A model generated the notes under the pieces. That model saw only the letters and a program-made list of their open reading frames with translations. It was not told where the DNA came from and searched no databases. This document shows, piece by piece, positions 13,926 to 27,009 of a stretch of 64,000 nt of DNA. The stretch's first letter is position 1, and every line of letters starts with the position of its first letter. A program made the translations under genes and the position numbers. Source of the DNA: Lamellibrachia satsuma (taxonomy: Eukaryota > Annelida > Polychaeta > Sabellida > Siboglinidae); the NCBI GenBank assembly GCA_033239005.1, contig BSQZ01000034.1, forward strand, positions 6,237,501-6,301,500, read 5' to 3'.

Positions 13926-14170
13926 CTTCACGTACACACGCTCGCACGCACGCACGCCCAAATGCACCGCCCACTCGCACAAACGCGCGCTCGTACGCAC
14001 ACCACACACGCACACGCACTCCACATGCACACGCACACACGCACACAAGAACACACAACCCATATGCACAGTTGCATCTACATGTTTGAATGTATACAAC
14101 CGCCGTATATATGCCTGTCAAATGTACTCTCGTGTCATTTTAGCCTATTTTCGGATCAGCAGAGTTAATT
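13926..14170. repeat. (CA/CG)n microsatellite plus dispersed module
   Basis: C/A/G-rich tract at 13933-14050, followed at 14110-14160 by atgcctgtcaaatgtactctcg and tagcctattttcgg. That is another copy of the module found at 8256 and (inverted) at 16015-16060. Confidence 0.8.
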
Positions 14171-14849
14171 GCGTCTTCGATAATGACCAGTGACAAAAAG
14201 TTTTGTTCACGCAACGGTGTTCTTATATCCCTGAGTAACCTTTTTTCTTTTGATATATGTTGTCAGACGTCTTCGTTGTAAACACATTATAAAAAAACTG
14301 GTTCGTTAACAATCGTCAGGTGGCGACACTGTTGGTTTAGTGGATTCGCTAGTCGACCACCGTGTCAGCAGGCACGTTTCTTGCGCTGTCGACAAAGTAT
14401 AATTGAATATGTTTTTCTATATTTCTATGTTAAAAAGAGTTTCACAATGCGACTGTGTGACTACGCATTTGTTGGTGTGGACACAAATAAATGATTCGGA
14501 TGCTTTCGTATACAGCTGACGAACAACCTATTGTGTAATGTGCTTTGCAATAGAACCGAATGACCGAGTTAAAGAAATGCCTTGCTCACTAGGTATGACG
14601 CAGGTAATACAAACAGTTAATAGTATAATGATATCACCTTCTTTCTTTGCGTTCTCCAACGTAGCATTGAAAACAAATCATTATGTTCGGAGATGCAGAT
14701 GCTAAATTACTGCCTCCATCCCACAATATTCCATCGCAACACCAAAGTCCCCTTCGATCAAACAAGTAACCACAACATCCATATCGACTGACGAGCTACA
14801 ATAGGCGTTTTTGGCAACCATGCGTTTTCCATCCAAATTACTTACTTTT
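14171..14849. other. No gene recognised
   Basis: No ORF, repeat array or splice-supported exon seen. Confidence 0.4.
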
Positions 14850-15480
14850 CAATCACCGCTAGATGGCGCTATTGCGTGCATCTTTAAAAGCGTTCCTAAT
14901 GTATGTATAGCAACATACAACCATATGCAGCTTAATTTGTTCAATGTTGTTTGATGGCGACGCATTGTTTTGGATCATGATTGACGACGTACGCTGGATA
15001 GGTGATATGTGTACAAATATGCACAGTAGTAAAACAATACGTTTAATTGTGCAAGTAATATGAACCAACGATACACATTTGTCAGGAGAACCTTCGTTGC
15101 GTGAGTTGTTGTTTGTGACGGTCCGACATCCTGTAAACGTATTCTGAATACGAAGTGGTACAATATTTACTAAATTTAATGATTCAAAAGAAACATCAAA
15201 CATAGTTAGTAAAATAAACTTCAATACGACATAACACGGATGTTCACAATTATAAATGCATATTTCCAAATATATCACTACAAGTGTTTACGGTGTGTAG
15301 CTATGTTGGCTAAGATAACAAAAGTTAGTTGTGGTGTAGTCAGTGACATGATATTAGTATAACGTGTACGATGTTTGGTCGTGCGCAGTACAAGGCGCTG
15401 TCATATACCCCACGGTCGCTCTAAAACATGTGCCATGCGGTCTACGGTGAACTTGGGTCGAAATATAGTGTATAGGTTGT
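14850..15480 (-). pseudogene. Copy B: exon-less relic of the Cys-rich peptide family
   Basis: Read on the minus strand, 15445 to about 15345 aligns with the terminal exon and 3' UTR of genes A and C (landmarks ccgtagacc, agcgaccgtgg, gacagcgcc, tacttcgtacgac-like, tactaatatca). It continues into the flank seen at 589-960. Immediately upstream (minus sense, 15480-15600) is not exon 3 but sequence matching 8607-8740, upstream of the gene A TATA box. The promoter, leader exon, exon 2 and exon 3 are therefore absent. I read this as an internal deletion of about 2.7 kb relative to gene A. It encodes nothing. Confidence 0.65.
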
Positions 15481-16186
15481 GCTGTTCTAAACAATAGCTC
15501 GTTCGGAAGAAAATATACATAAAAAGGACGGCGTTTGAAATGGACAGCTAACTATGTAAATTAGTTCACGTTGTAAGAGTTCGCTTGTTGTGCCAACAAA
15601 GGTCAAACAACAGACAAATGTCATAAACCTCAACAAATGTCACGACACTGCATCAATATATCACAGCCAACGTACAATGTAACAATACAACCGCTAAATG
15701 TCAATACACCGACAAATGTCACCACACCGACAAATGTCACCACACCGACAAATGTCACCACACCGACAAATGCCACCCATGCAACAACAATTATATCGAC
15801 AACTATAGTGTTTGTGTCCCCTGAGTACGAGAAGGGAGAAATATCGTCAACCGCAGCCTGTTTAATGTGGCATATCAAATGCATCAATCAAGACGTGAAG
15901 GTGTCAGCCAAGCAAGAGGAGGGAACATTCATGAATAAAGGTTGCGCCCATTGCACACAAGAAAATATATAAATCATCCAATCAAATGTATTAACTGTGC
16001 TACCGCTAAACTGGTTAAAGGGCAGGAGAGTACACTTGACCAGCAGGCACATTGGTTGCATTCATTCAAACATATTATACGTTCAGTGCTATATGTACAG
16101 TTACATGTTTGCTTTTTATGCATTGACGTACGTAAACAATGTAGATATACAACTGTGCATGCGTGCGTGCGTGCATGCGTGCGTGC

Positions 16187-16221
<35 letters not shown>

Positions 16222-16400
16222 TGTGAGTGTGTGTGTTTGTGTATTTGCCTGTGTTGGCGTGTGTGTGAGTGTGTGAGTGTGTGTGTGTGTAAGTACGTGT
16301 GCAGGTCACACGAATGTTATACTAGATTGTAAGAAAACATGAAACGCGCGAGAGTATTCCTGACAAATATATGCTGTGGTGTGCTAAATGACTGGCTACA
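15481..16400. repeat. Inverted copy of the gene A upstream module with (GT)n
   Basis: Contains four tandem ccgacaaatgtcaccaca units (15708-15775), the gagagtacacttgacc landmark at 16025, a G/T microsatellite at 16165-16292 and the taagaaaacatgaaa landmark at 16329. Together with 1370-1790 and 8081-8620 it defines a recurrent module around microsatellites. Confidence 0.7.
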
Positions 16401-16479
16401 GCAATACATAAGAACTTATCTATATTACCTTTATGTTATGTCAACCAATTGCAAAGAATACCGACAAAGAAACAGTCGA

Positions 16480-16975
16480 AGCGTCGAAGCAGCGAAGCAG
16501 CAGCGAAGCAGTAGCGAAGCAGTGAAGCAGCAGCAAAGCAGCAGCGAAGCAGCAGCGAAGCAAAAAGTTAGCGATGCAGTGAATCAACGCAGTAGCCAAT
16601 TGGCGAAGTAATGAAACAACGAATCAGCGAAGCGGCGAATCGGCGAATCAGCGAATCAGCGAATCGGCGAATCGGCGAATCAACGAATCGGCGAATCAGC
16701 GAATCAGCGAATCGGCGAATCAGCGAATCAGCGAATCAGCGAATCAGACATTCAACGAAGCAGAGAAGCAGTGAATCAGCGAATCAGCGAATCAGCGAAG
16801 CAACGCAGTTGCCAATTAGCGAAGTAGAGAAGTAGTGAAGCATCGAAGTAGCGAAGCATCGAAGTAGCGAAGCAACGAATCAGAGAACATTTGCAACATT
16901 TGCAAAGTAGAGAAGTAGTGAAACATCGAAGTAGCGAAGCAACGAATCAGAGAACATTTGCAACATTGCGATGTT
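16480..16975. repeat. Degenerate short-unit minisatellite (gaagcag/cgaatcag)
   Basis: The first half is gcagcgaagcag-type repeats. From about 16620 it becomes 9-10-bp cgaatcagcgaatcggc units, then a roughly 60-bp higher-order duplication around cgaatcagagaacatttgcaac (16875-16900 and 16940-16962). The ORFs through it are repetitive Ser/Arg/Glu and not supported as genes. Confidence 0.9.
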
Positions 16976-17189
16976 ACATCGTAACAACGCAACATCGCAA
17001 CATCTCATTGCAACCAGCAATGCAGGTGACGCTCCCCGTGTTACCACATTATCCGTCCACATCTAAGGTCGTGGTCTCCTGTCTCGCTTCCTCGAGACAT
17101 ATCAGTGAGATCACACGAGCAGCCACCTTAACCAATCTGATGACATTAGCTACGGTTGCGGGTCTGGTCACACTCTGCTTCAGATCAAC

Positions 17190-18745
17190 ATGCTTCAACA
17201 CTAGATGTCAAATAGTGGACTGAGCTCACCCTGGTTGTTTTCTCTCCGCAACGTACAGTGCGATCAATCTCCATAGTCCGTATGTTGCTACATCAGGCCA
17301 GTCGGACCTCGGTTTCGCCCACTGACATGGCTAGTGCCCTCGCTACTGCAGATGTTGTCTCTTCTCGGTCGTACATCTTGTTGTTGCGTTGTTTGCTGTT
17401 TCAGTTGGGCCCGGCCGTCGCCCCACCTCCCGTTCACCTCTGTTGCTACGTGTCCTGTTCTGCCACTGTTATTACTTTGGGGTCACACTCTCCCAACGCC
17501 CCGTTGAAATCGTTACCATTGACCCTGTTGTGTGCAACCTAACCGGCCCTCTGAGCTCCTGGACTGCATCTCTGAACTTGCAGCAGAAGTGGTATTTATC
17601 TGCGGTGTCTACGTTACACTCCGTATGGCAGTAGACGGATGCCTGCAACTTTGTCATGTTCGTCAAAAGGTGAGATCACCGGCAGCAGTCAGGGGCTAAT
17701 CAAAGCCGCCCATATTTTTTTTTGGGGGGAGGGCGACCCACCCAGCCCCGTTCCATCCAGCTCCCATCCCGGTTCCGACGTTTATGCCATAGGTTACCGC
17801 TTACCCCCTGAGTTGGCTAGTATCCCCAGATATAGGCATCCGGTAGAACAGACCAAGGGCTCTTACTGTCTCTTCCGTAAGACACAGGCAATGTGGTGTG
17901 AACGAAATTGTCCAAGTTTCGCAAGAAAAGAACCCTTGATTGAGAACCCGGCGCTGTAATCACTACTCCAAAATTGCGTAACTTAATTATTAATTATGCA
18001 GCTAAAACATCAAACGTGTCATAGTATAATACTGTCACAGCAAGTACGGAAGATGGGTAGATCCATTTTCAGACACGTGTTACGTATGCGTGTGGAGGCC
18101 TCTGCATAACTGGCCCTGCAGTTTGCAGTTGCTGGGTAAAACCAATACAGGGGACGAGTTGGCACTTGACAGGCACACCAGTAACCTAGTTGACGTGTTG
18201 CGCTCAGACCTAAAAGAGAAGCACATCAAGCTGCGACGGGGCAGGCGCTTCGTGATGCTTAGAGAGATGGCGACTGACCGGACGAGAGGAAGCTATTTCT
18301 GTCGTAGGAACTGTAATCATTAATTCACTGCAAGAGTGTATTTCGCGCGTTACATTTGTCATCATGCCCCACTCCCTCTGTGTGTCAGAGGTTTAGGTCA
18401 GGGACGGATATATGACCCATTCATTGCTTTACAGTAAATGCCCTATTTCACAGAGCACCGATTTGCCTAACACATTTTGACTGATTCATAGCGGTGTCCT
18501 AAAATAAGAACACGTTACGTCATATACACACAATAATAAATTGACGCAGTTGTGTTCACAAAGCTCGTTGACCAACTTATCCACTGAAAGGTGCGACTCT
18601 CTGAGCGTGAACGCTCGCCACCCGCTGTATTCACAACTGGCACACAGACAACATCAAGACTTTGAGGTGACAGACGTAGCGTATGTAACGCAAATGGAGG
18701 GTCTGGTCAGTACTGGTGAAAACAGCATGGCATAGTAAATGTGAA
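17190..18745. repeat. Duplicated block, partner at 11880-13260
   Basis: Second copy of the block described at 11880, with the same order and orientation. It includes a ten-base T run at 17707-17716, a SINE-like minus-strand head at about 17930-17985, and the segment around 18540-18720. No supported gene. Confidence 0.7.
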
Positions 18746-18776
18746 AGACAATGGTAACTAATTATGTTATAGAGAG

Positions 18777-19197
<421 letters not shown>

Positions 19198-19657
19198 TTG
19201 ATTTCAGAAATTGAGTTGAATTGCCTACAATGGAACCTCTGCCACATGTGGTACCATGTTAGGTGCTTAGGAATGCAAAAATCAGTATATGAGACACTTG
19301 ATACAGAACAGTCCCTCACGTGGATATGTTGCGAATGCGGCATTCCTCATTTTTGGAGCATGAGTTCTTCCCTGTATGACCTCCCTGGCAATCACCCCTC
19401 TGGAACGAATTATCAAGCATCTGAATGCAGCTTAATTTCGTCCATCGACGATACTTCCCCGGTAGGGAAAACCCCAGCACAGCAGCAAAGACGGCAGCAC
19501 AGCTCCAGGGCGGAATCAACGGACACATCTTCTCCTACAAACAGGAGGAAGCCTGCCCCGAAGAAACAACCAAGGAAAAACGAACTCAAATTAGTGATTA
19601 TCACCTGCAATATTAACGTTTTACAGAATAGTAGCCATGTCAAACAACATGGTTGTT
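19198..19657 (+). pseudogene. LINE ORF fragment with partial PHD-like zinc finger
   Basis: The + strand frame after the microsatellite reads [14 protein letters not shown], then [10 protein letters not shown], then a Ser/Pro/Lys-rich linker ending [17 protein letters not shown], then [12 protein letters not shown], and stops at 19657. From family knowledge, C..C..WYH..C...W.C..C is the second half of a PHD finger that precedes the endonuclease in some CR1/Jockey-group LINEs. The LVIITCNIN block resembles the first endonuclease strand (L.INVQS). The first zinc ligands are missing, cut off by (AT)n. Non-functional. Confidence 0.6.
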
Positions 19658-20235
19658 AATGTTATAGCAAATACAATGACATTTGCTTATAGGTCAACCG
19701 CAACTTATTTAATGTGACATTTCAAATGCATAACTCAAGACTCGAAAGTGTCTGCGGAGCAAAATAAGAGTATGTTCATTAACAGGCAGCGCGTTCACAC
19801 GTATGTTAAGATAGTTTCTAAGAACTCTGCTTCCAGGCTTGATGACGTTTCGTCCATCCTGTGGAGTGCTTCCTATGGGTTGATGTAACGTCTTTGGTGC
19901 CACTGGTGGTGTGCTAGGATCATCCCACCTTTGATGTTTTTGTTACAGTGTGTGTTAGCCCATCGCTCTTGACATAGGGTAGTCTCCTTGCTATACAGCC
20001 AGTAGAGCTGCTATTTGCCCGTAACTGGGATAATACGATCCAATGTTTCAAATATGTTTTATCAAAATAATATAATGATTAATAAGTGATCGCTTGATCA
20101 CATTGATTGAACGCTAACGACCAGTACCGTAATATTTGCCTAATATATTCACGGACACAGGGGTGTCTAAGACCCCCCCATGGCCTAAGTGGGGTATTTT
20201 ATTACACACGTGTTCAATGCATGCCGTTCGATACA

Positions 20236-20390
20236 GGGTTACAATATATAGACACTCTTGCCATCACTGAAACTTGGCTAAGAACAAGTGACACTGCAGC
20301 TTACGTAGCTGACATTTCTCCATCTGATGTGCCTTTCATCATCGACCATGTTCGGTTGGCATTTCGTTATCGGAACATTTAAAGTAGTTT
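20236..20390 (+). pseudogene. LINE endonuclease fragment
   Basis: Reads DTLAITETWLRTSDTAAYVA then DISPSDVPFIIDH. From family knowledge, the (I/L)TETWL motif is the conserved ETWL block of the APE-type endonuclease of CR1/Jockey-group LINEs. Only about 45 residues survive. A second copy lies at 51427-51560, there preceded by a 95-bp (AT)n run absent here. Confidence 0.65.
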
Positions 20391-23300
20391 CACATTTAAT
20401 CTCTTGTTACTCTAGTTTTGAATGCACGTGTTTTGAAATGTCAGGTTCTTCTGTGCTGTGTAGGAGATGTGAATATGCATTAGCCACCAGGCGGCGATAC
20501 TGTTTGGCCACCCTGATTAGTAATGTGCAGCCACTGCGGACTTGATGTGCGACGATGATTATGACATGAAACTAACACATATTCCAGTACTTGTGTTGTA
20601 GTTCATTATGTACAGTAATTCGTGGACCCATAGAAGTTATCGCACACACCAAACGATGTGTCAGATGATGAACTTCTATACTGGTGTCACAACGACGGCG
20701 CCGGAAATCCCGCAAAAAACGAATGAATTTTCACTTTTGTACTGCAATTTATCGAGATTAGCTAAATAAACATTGCGCCCTGGCCTGGGTGACGGAGACT
20801 GCAAATCATGTGATTTCCCTTTGCCACTTCTCTATGTTGTATAAACTGCATACATTTACACTAGTTTTCCCGAAAGACGTTGAACGGAATTAATTGTTTG
20901 TATGCTACACGACGCCTTTGTGATTTCGATTGTTGTTTGAAGCGGTTTGTCCATCCCAAGCGAATAGTACTATTTTGTGAACGTGGCTACACTGACGGGG
21001 GTCAAAGGGCACACCGCCCACAGAACTCTGCTTTGCGTTTTCCGCCACCTTTGCCTGTCGCTATTCCATTTGTCTTAATTCATTCAACAGCGAGATATAG
21101 TGGTACATGTAAGACATATCGTAGTCAACGTCTTTGTTAGTGTCGAATAAACAAAGGGTTTACGTCGACAGCTCTATCAGCTGTCGAATTTAGCTTTGTT
21201 TGTTTCTTGGGGATTGATCGTGGTTGACCTCTGCTTTGCTGCTTTCACGGCTGGTCCGTTGTCATCATTTCAAATTTAGGCCAGTCTAGTCCGACAAGTT
21301 CAATTGTTGCAGATATTTAAGCTGCAAACATGTCTGGTTCCAGACAAGGATATACAAGCCTAGTGTCATATTGGATATGGTCAATGCCGAAAGGCAGTCA
21401 AGGAATACGTATTTGTCTTGGAAATGGTTAGCAATAAAGATCATATGGATAACATGTATTCCTAGATAGACATGGTTAGTAGGTACGTTAATGTGAAGGT
21501 GAACTGTTTTTTTTACAGTCAGGATGACACTGCAACTAAGAATGTTGCAAACATGTCGGACATGCATGGTTTCAAACAAGACTAGACCAGTTTTTTATCA
21601 TAGGGGACATTCCAGATGTCGAAACGAGAATATATAACGGTCTAGTAGTTGATGTATTTGAGTTTGGCAATGGCACGGTTTCCCAAATAAATTCCAGTAT
21701 TTTCCTGTGCATGGGCCTAATGTGGGAAAATATCTACCACGAAATAAGAGGTTGTCACGGTCGTAACGACAGAGTGACCACACGATGTGACCCATTTCAT
21801 TCACACAAACCCTCAATTAACATCTAGGTGACATAATGGGGAGGTAGAACAATGTTCACCCTCCAGCAGTGTGCAGGTCAGTGGCACAACTTTGCGAACT
21901 AAACCGATGGACAATATATATTCGAAGGATAGAGCCATTGCCTTCATTAGACACACCAACATTGACCTATTTGGCGCAACGCAAACCCACCTAGACCGAT
22001 GGACAGCATTTACTCAGTTGGCAGAGCCACTGTCTTTCCGAGACACGCCGACACACCCAGTTGACCTATTCGGTGCAAAGCCAAACCACGTAGCCCGAAA
22101 AATAATGCCTCAATTGCCAGAGCTACTGTCCACCGAGACAGGTCAACATTCCAGGTCGACCTGTTCAGCTTGATGCCAGCCTCAATATCTTCTGGAACAA
22201 ATTGGGGATGGATATTCGCGGGCTGCCGGTGGGTGCATTTTTAACATGTCTACTGCCGACAGAGCTTCAGATAAAGAAGCAGCCAACGCTGCAAAGTCTA
22301 ATAATCTACGTAGTTCTGCAAGACAGAGAAACAGCTCCGTTGATGGCTGTTTCACATATTCTGCATGTGATTAGTTGATGATAAACGTCTAAAAAAATAA
22401 CCCTAAAAGATATGACGCAGCGGTAAGCAAAAACATTGTGTCTACCACGTCTGGTTAATAAGCTTAATAAAAAGCAAAAGATATTTTCTTCTTTCGAGTA
22501 GAAGAAAGAAACCTTCAGTTTATTGTCTTGCAGCACGAACTCATTGACCAGATCACGCTATATGACGTCAGAGCGTTTGATCTCTTTACTCATATGTAAT
22601 AGATTGTTTTGTTATAACACATTATCAGCCGTGTTGCCCAGCGGGGGCACGATATAAAAAGCAAGAGATTGGGTCACTGACAATAACAACTTCGTGCCCA
22701 CAACCACGTACAAATGCCAGTTTCACGAAGCGTTCGGTGGACGTTTGACGTCGATCTCGTAACAATGGTTGCAACAAGCATGTCGTTGCTAACAATTGCA
22801 ATTATGTATTAAGAAATTTACCTAAAACGCCCACGTTGGTTCCTTCGACATGTACACCCCAATGTGTTTGAATGTACGAACTATCTCTATGGACCCATTG
22901 GTGCGCCTACAAAATGGCAGCCCAGACTGACATACACGCAAACATACAACAGGCAGACATACAGACAGACAGAGAGAGGGAGAGATTCACACACTACTTT
23001 ATTACATAGACGTAGGCAGACTGAACCATTGTACGAAAACGGCGGTGTCACCTAATCCAATAAAAGTACACATTCCCTCATGTTTCAAGCCACGCGGTTT
23101 TTATTTGGAAAACAAATGCAAGAAACACATTAAACTGTATTTATTACTGAAACAAATGGTGCATCACATGTGTTTATCAGTAGAACGGAAATATGTGCTT
23201 TGTACAGTATAAATAAAAATTTTGCAGAAGGGCTTGACATATGCATCAGGAGTTGTCCAGTTCAGTGGATGTGTGTTGGCCGAATTTCAAGTGAGACACC

Positions 23301-24099
23301 ATCCAATATGTCGCTATGTCAGATATGAAGACCTATTTTTACATTTGTGATAACATTTTGCCAATATTGAAAATTTAAATTTTCAGAACAAACGTTGACA
23401 ATTTCTAATGAACATAAGTCGCAATTCACATCCCACCCTTTCCACAACTCTTGGACATCAGTTCTCATCCACAGTCGTCCATGGTCAATTTACTCCATTG
23501 CCCCATCCCAAACTAGTCTCTTCCCTTGTACATCGGTTCTCCACCCACATACCTCCCTCTTCCACAGCCCACATACAATACATGAACACAACGTGTCGTA
23601 CATGTATCGTCAACAGGAAAGCTGTGGCACAATTCCGACATATCCACCGACTGATGTAGATTCGTTATCGTTACACACCACAAAATTGTATATGCCTGTT
23701 ATGTTAATGGCCAGTAACCACGACAGTTAGATTAGTGTACATGTAAATTTACGCGAAAATAAGTAATGACGAGATGTGTTTCAAACTACGTCACATCAAG
23801 GTTCAACTGTTCACCATTCCTCTTGTGACACAAGAATTCCAGTTAACCTGGCAAGCAATATATTAACCTCGTCCTTTCTGTAGGGTTATTTACTGTTGTG
23901 TTCGTACAACTTTTTTAACACTGGTGTTATTTTCCTCCATGCGGCGGCTTACACTGTTGAACCATGGTAAGCTGGACCTAACTATCTGTCTCTTTCCGGT
24001 CATCTATATGCTCAGTGTCACTCTTAGAACAGGATCATCGTCCCATCATATGACCATACCATCTCAATCCTCAATGTCACAATCCTCCGGTTCAAATCT

Positions 24100-24345
24100 A
24101 TGATCAACACGGGCTGTGATGGGTATGTTCCTACATAGCGCGGTATCCATCCCTTGGGACTGTTCAAAGCGCTTTAAACTTCAACCCTGTCAGTCCTGTT
24201 CAATCCACAGCCATTTCGACTTCTCTGGGAAGCATTCTGCCATGCTACAATTATTGGGCGAAAATCATTCGTTCAGATGTTCATCTCAATCTGCAGACAT
24301 GTGCTCATCTATACTGCTGAGTGAACTGTTTCAACTTAATTCCGT
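24100..24345 (-). repeat. SINE body fragment
   Basis: Reverse complement of the body of the full SINE at 50101-50440: tatagcgcggtatcc-like, tcaaagcgcttta, ctgggaagcattctgcc, then agtgaactgtttcaac. The tRNA-like head is absent. Related fragments: 29405-29600, 49285-49512 and 55320-55500. Confidence 0.65.
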
Positions 24346-25540
24346 CCACTTTTATGAATATTCTGACCATCTGCAGTATATCCAAGAGCTCTAATCACCT
24401 CTGCATCATCAATTTAGTACCTCAACATTGATTAATTTCCAATCATCCACTCAACCTTATCAACCGCAGTTTTTTTAATACATACATTATAGACGATGTA
24501 TATTTGTTCTTACACATGAACATTCTATCTGAAGATAAACCAATCAATAAAACATTGTTTTGGGGGGGCCTTTTGATCATACATCTAGATAGCAACTAGA
24601 CAATGTACAATTCAGGTGAATTATTTTTTTCAGACAGACATCAAAACATCAACACATCTGCGTCTCGTTTTCCATAATCATTACCATTACTAAGGCAGTT
24701 TCCCCGGCTTCCTGACTTGTCGAATAAATGTTAAACTGTCCACTAGTGCTCTACACACGCAACAATCTCCCTACTTGGCTAGTCTTCTGCATCTTTCTAA
24801 AATCCCTAGGCAGTTCTGATCAACTATTTTAGTACAACAACTTAATGTTCCTAAAACTAAACTTAATTTGGGCAAACTTTCTCTGTCGCTGCTCCGAGGT
24901 CTGGAGTGAACTCCCCATCACTCTGAAAACATATGAAACCACATCCATCTTCCGAAGATAAACTCAATACATATTTATTCCACATTGCATCTCTACCGTA
25001 AATCTTCGGCTGTCCCTCGTTCTGATAATGACTTTTGCGCGTCCATATTCTCGATTATGCTTAATTAAGTTGTTCTGTTGTGCCACTGAACTCAGGTTCC
25101 TGAGTATGTAGGCGCTATAAATGTTCGTTAGTATTATTATTGTTCATGACAAGTATTCACATTTCTTATCGCATTACATAAAAATTAGAATAATGGACAC
25201 ATATACCATATCTACAAAATATTGGTTTGTGCAAACATAAATTATAATTACGTACAAACTGTTGGTGTACAAATGTGATCACATGCAAGCTTCTTTTGTG
25301 GTGAATACATGCACTTTTTTAGATTGTTTTCTTCCTCCAAGTGGCTGATGATATTGTTGAGCCAACGTATCTTGGACATTAATCTTGGTATATGTTGTCT
25401 CACTTACTTGAACACTGCCACCTAAAGAAATGAATCACCTCCCATTCACATGACTTTACTTTTTCTTCCAAAGTGACCATGTTTATTGATACCCGTTCAG
25501 TGTTCCCATATTCAATAATACAATCCTTAGTCCCTTTCGT

Positions 25541-25908
25541 TCCCATTTAAATTACATGACCCGTTAATTTTACAAACATGCTTGACATATTCACCAGCAG
25601 TTGTCTGGTTATGTGGATGTGTGTTGCCAGCAGCTTCAATTGAAGCCTTTCAATACAGAACAACCTTCAAGTATACGTGATTATATTTGGCATTTCAAGT
25701 GAGACATAATCCAAAAGGTCAATATAATCAAACACGTAGAAAAAATTTTTTTTGGACAACGTATGTATTCCCAATATCGAAACATTTTATTTTCAGAACG
25801 AAGGTTTACGATTTCCCATGAACATACGTCCCCACCCCCACCTTTTTCCACATCCACTTCCATAGCCAATGCACTCCAGTGCCCCATCCCAACCCAATCT
25901 CATCCACA
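25541..25908. repeat. Composite repeat segment preceding the 30-bp array
   Basis: Matches 29755-30105 in order (gacccgttaattttacaaacatgctt; ttcaagtgagacataatc; ccaatgcactccagtgcccc). In the copy near 55860 most of it is replaced by (AT)n. No gene. Confidence 0.7.
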
Positions 25909-26945
25909 ACCCATGTACATCGGTTCTCTGTCCTCACAACACATGTACATCGGTTCTCTGTCCTCATAACCCATGAATATCGGTTCTCTATCCTCACAAC
26001 CCATGTACATCGATTCTCTATCCTCATAACTCATGTACATCGGTTCTCTATCCTCATAACCCATGTACATCGGTTATCTATCCTCACAACCCATGGACAT
26101 CGGTTCTCTATCTACACAACCTATGTACATCGGTTATCTGTCCTCACAACAGATATGTGCATCGATTCTCTATCCTCACAACCCATGGACATCGGTTCTC
26201 TATCCTCACAACCCATGTACATCGGTTAACTGTCCTCACAACCCTTGTACATCGGTTCTCTATCTTCACAACCAATGCACATCGGTTATCTATCCTCACA
26301 ACCCTTGTACATCGGTTATCTATCCTCACAACCCATGTACATCGGTTATCTATCATCACAACCCATAGACATCGGTTCTCTATCCTCACAACCCATGGAC
26401 ATCGGTTATCTATCCTCACAACACATGGACATCGGTTCTCTATCCTCACAACCCATTTACATCGGTTATCTGTCCTCACAACCCATGTACATCGGTTCTC
26501 TATCCTCACAACCCAAGTACATCGGTTCTCTATCCTCACAACCCATGGACATCAGTTCTCTATCATCACAACCCATGTACATCGGTTATCTATCCTCACA
26601 ACCCATGTACATCGGTTCTCTATCCTCACAACCCATGCACATCGGTTATCTGTCCTCACAACACATGTACATCGATTCTCTATCCTCACAACCCATGTAC
26701 ATCGGTTCTCTATCCTCACAACCCATGTACATCGGTTATCTATCCTCACAACCCATGGACTTCGGTTCTCTATCCTCACAACCCATGTATATCGGTTATC
26801 TATCCTCACAACCCATGTACATCAGTTCTTTATCCTCACAACCCATGTACACCGGTTATCTATCCTCACAACCCATGGACATCGGTTATCTATCCTCACA
26901 ACCTATGTACATCGGTTCTCTATCCTCACAACACATGTATATCAT
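25909..26945. repeat. 30-bp minisatellite, about 34 units
   Basis: The unit is acccatgtacatcggttctc plus tatcctcaca. Unit length is divisible by 3, which opens long ORFs in several frames on both strands, with 10-residue periods such as QPMYIGSLSS. The paralogous loci at about 30108-30150 and 55938-55980 have only one to two units between the same flanks (ccaatctcttccaca upstream, tatatcatatgagagta downstream). The array is thus a recent local expansion and not a gene. Confidence 0.97.
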
Positions 26946-27009
26946 ATGAGAGTAAATTATCGTACACGTATCGTTAACAAGCACAATTCCAACATGTCGT
27001 CCGGCTGAT

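Larger units (their letters stand above)
19850..25540. repeat. Composite long repeat, copy 1
   Basis: A chain of about ten segments that recur in largely the same order elsewhere: 27010-30300, 32410-33290, 36400-42665 (split by an LTR element), 50455-56090 and 58176-59706. Landmarks: gtggtgtgctaggatcatcc (19905; 50530), gaaagacgttgaacggaatt (20873; 53014), ggccagtctagtccgacaag (21279; 36770), gacacgccgacaaacccag-like (22042; 27241; 40774; 52352), ctttcgagtagaagaa (22491; 27691; 52795; 53849; 59421), ttgcccggcggtgcacgag-like (22633; 27858; 41365), aaacgcccacgttggtt (22827; 27972; 54199) and gcttgacatatgcaccagcagt-like (23233; 28379; 54604). It holds decayed LINE and SINE pieces and no intact ORF. 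Element type unknown. Confidence 0.75.

Noticed and set aside
25879..27008. Up to 283-codon repetitive ORFs in several frames
   Set aside because: Artefact of the 30-bp array. Paralogous loci with one unit have no ORF.
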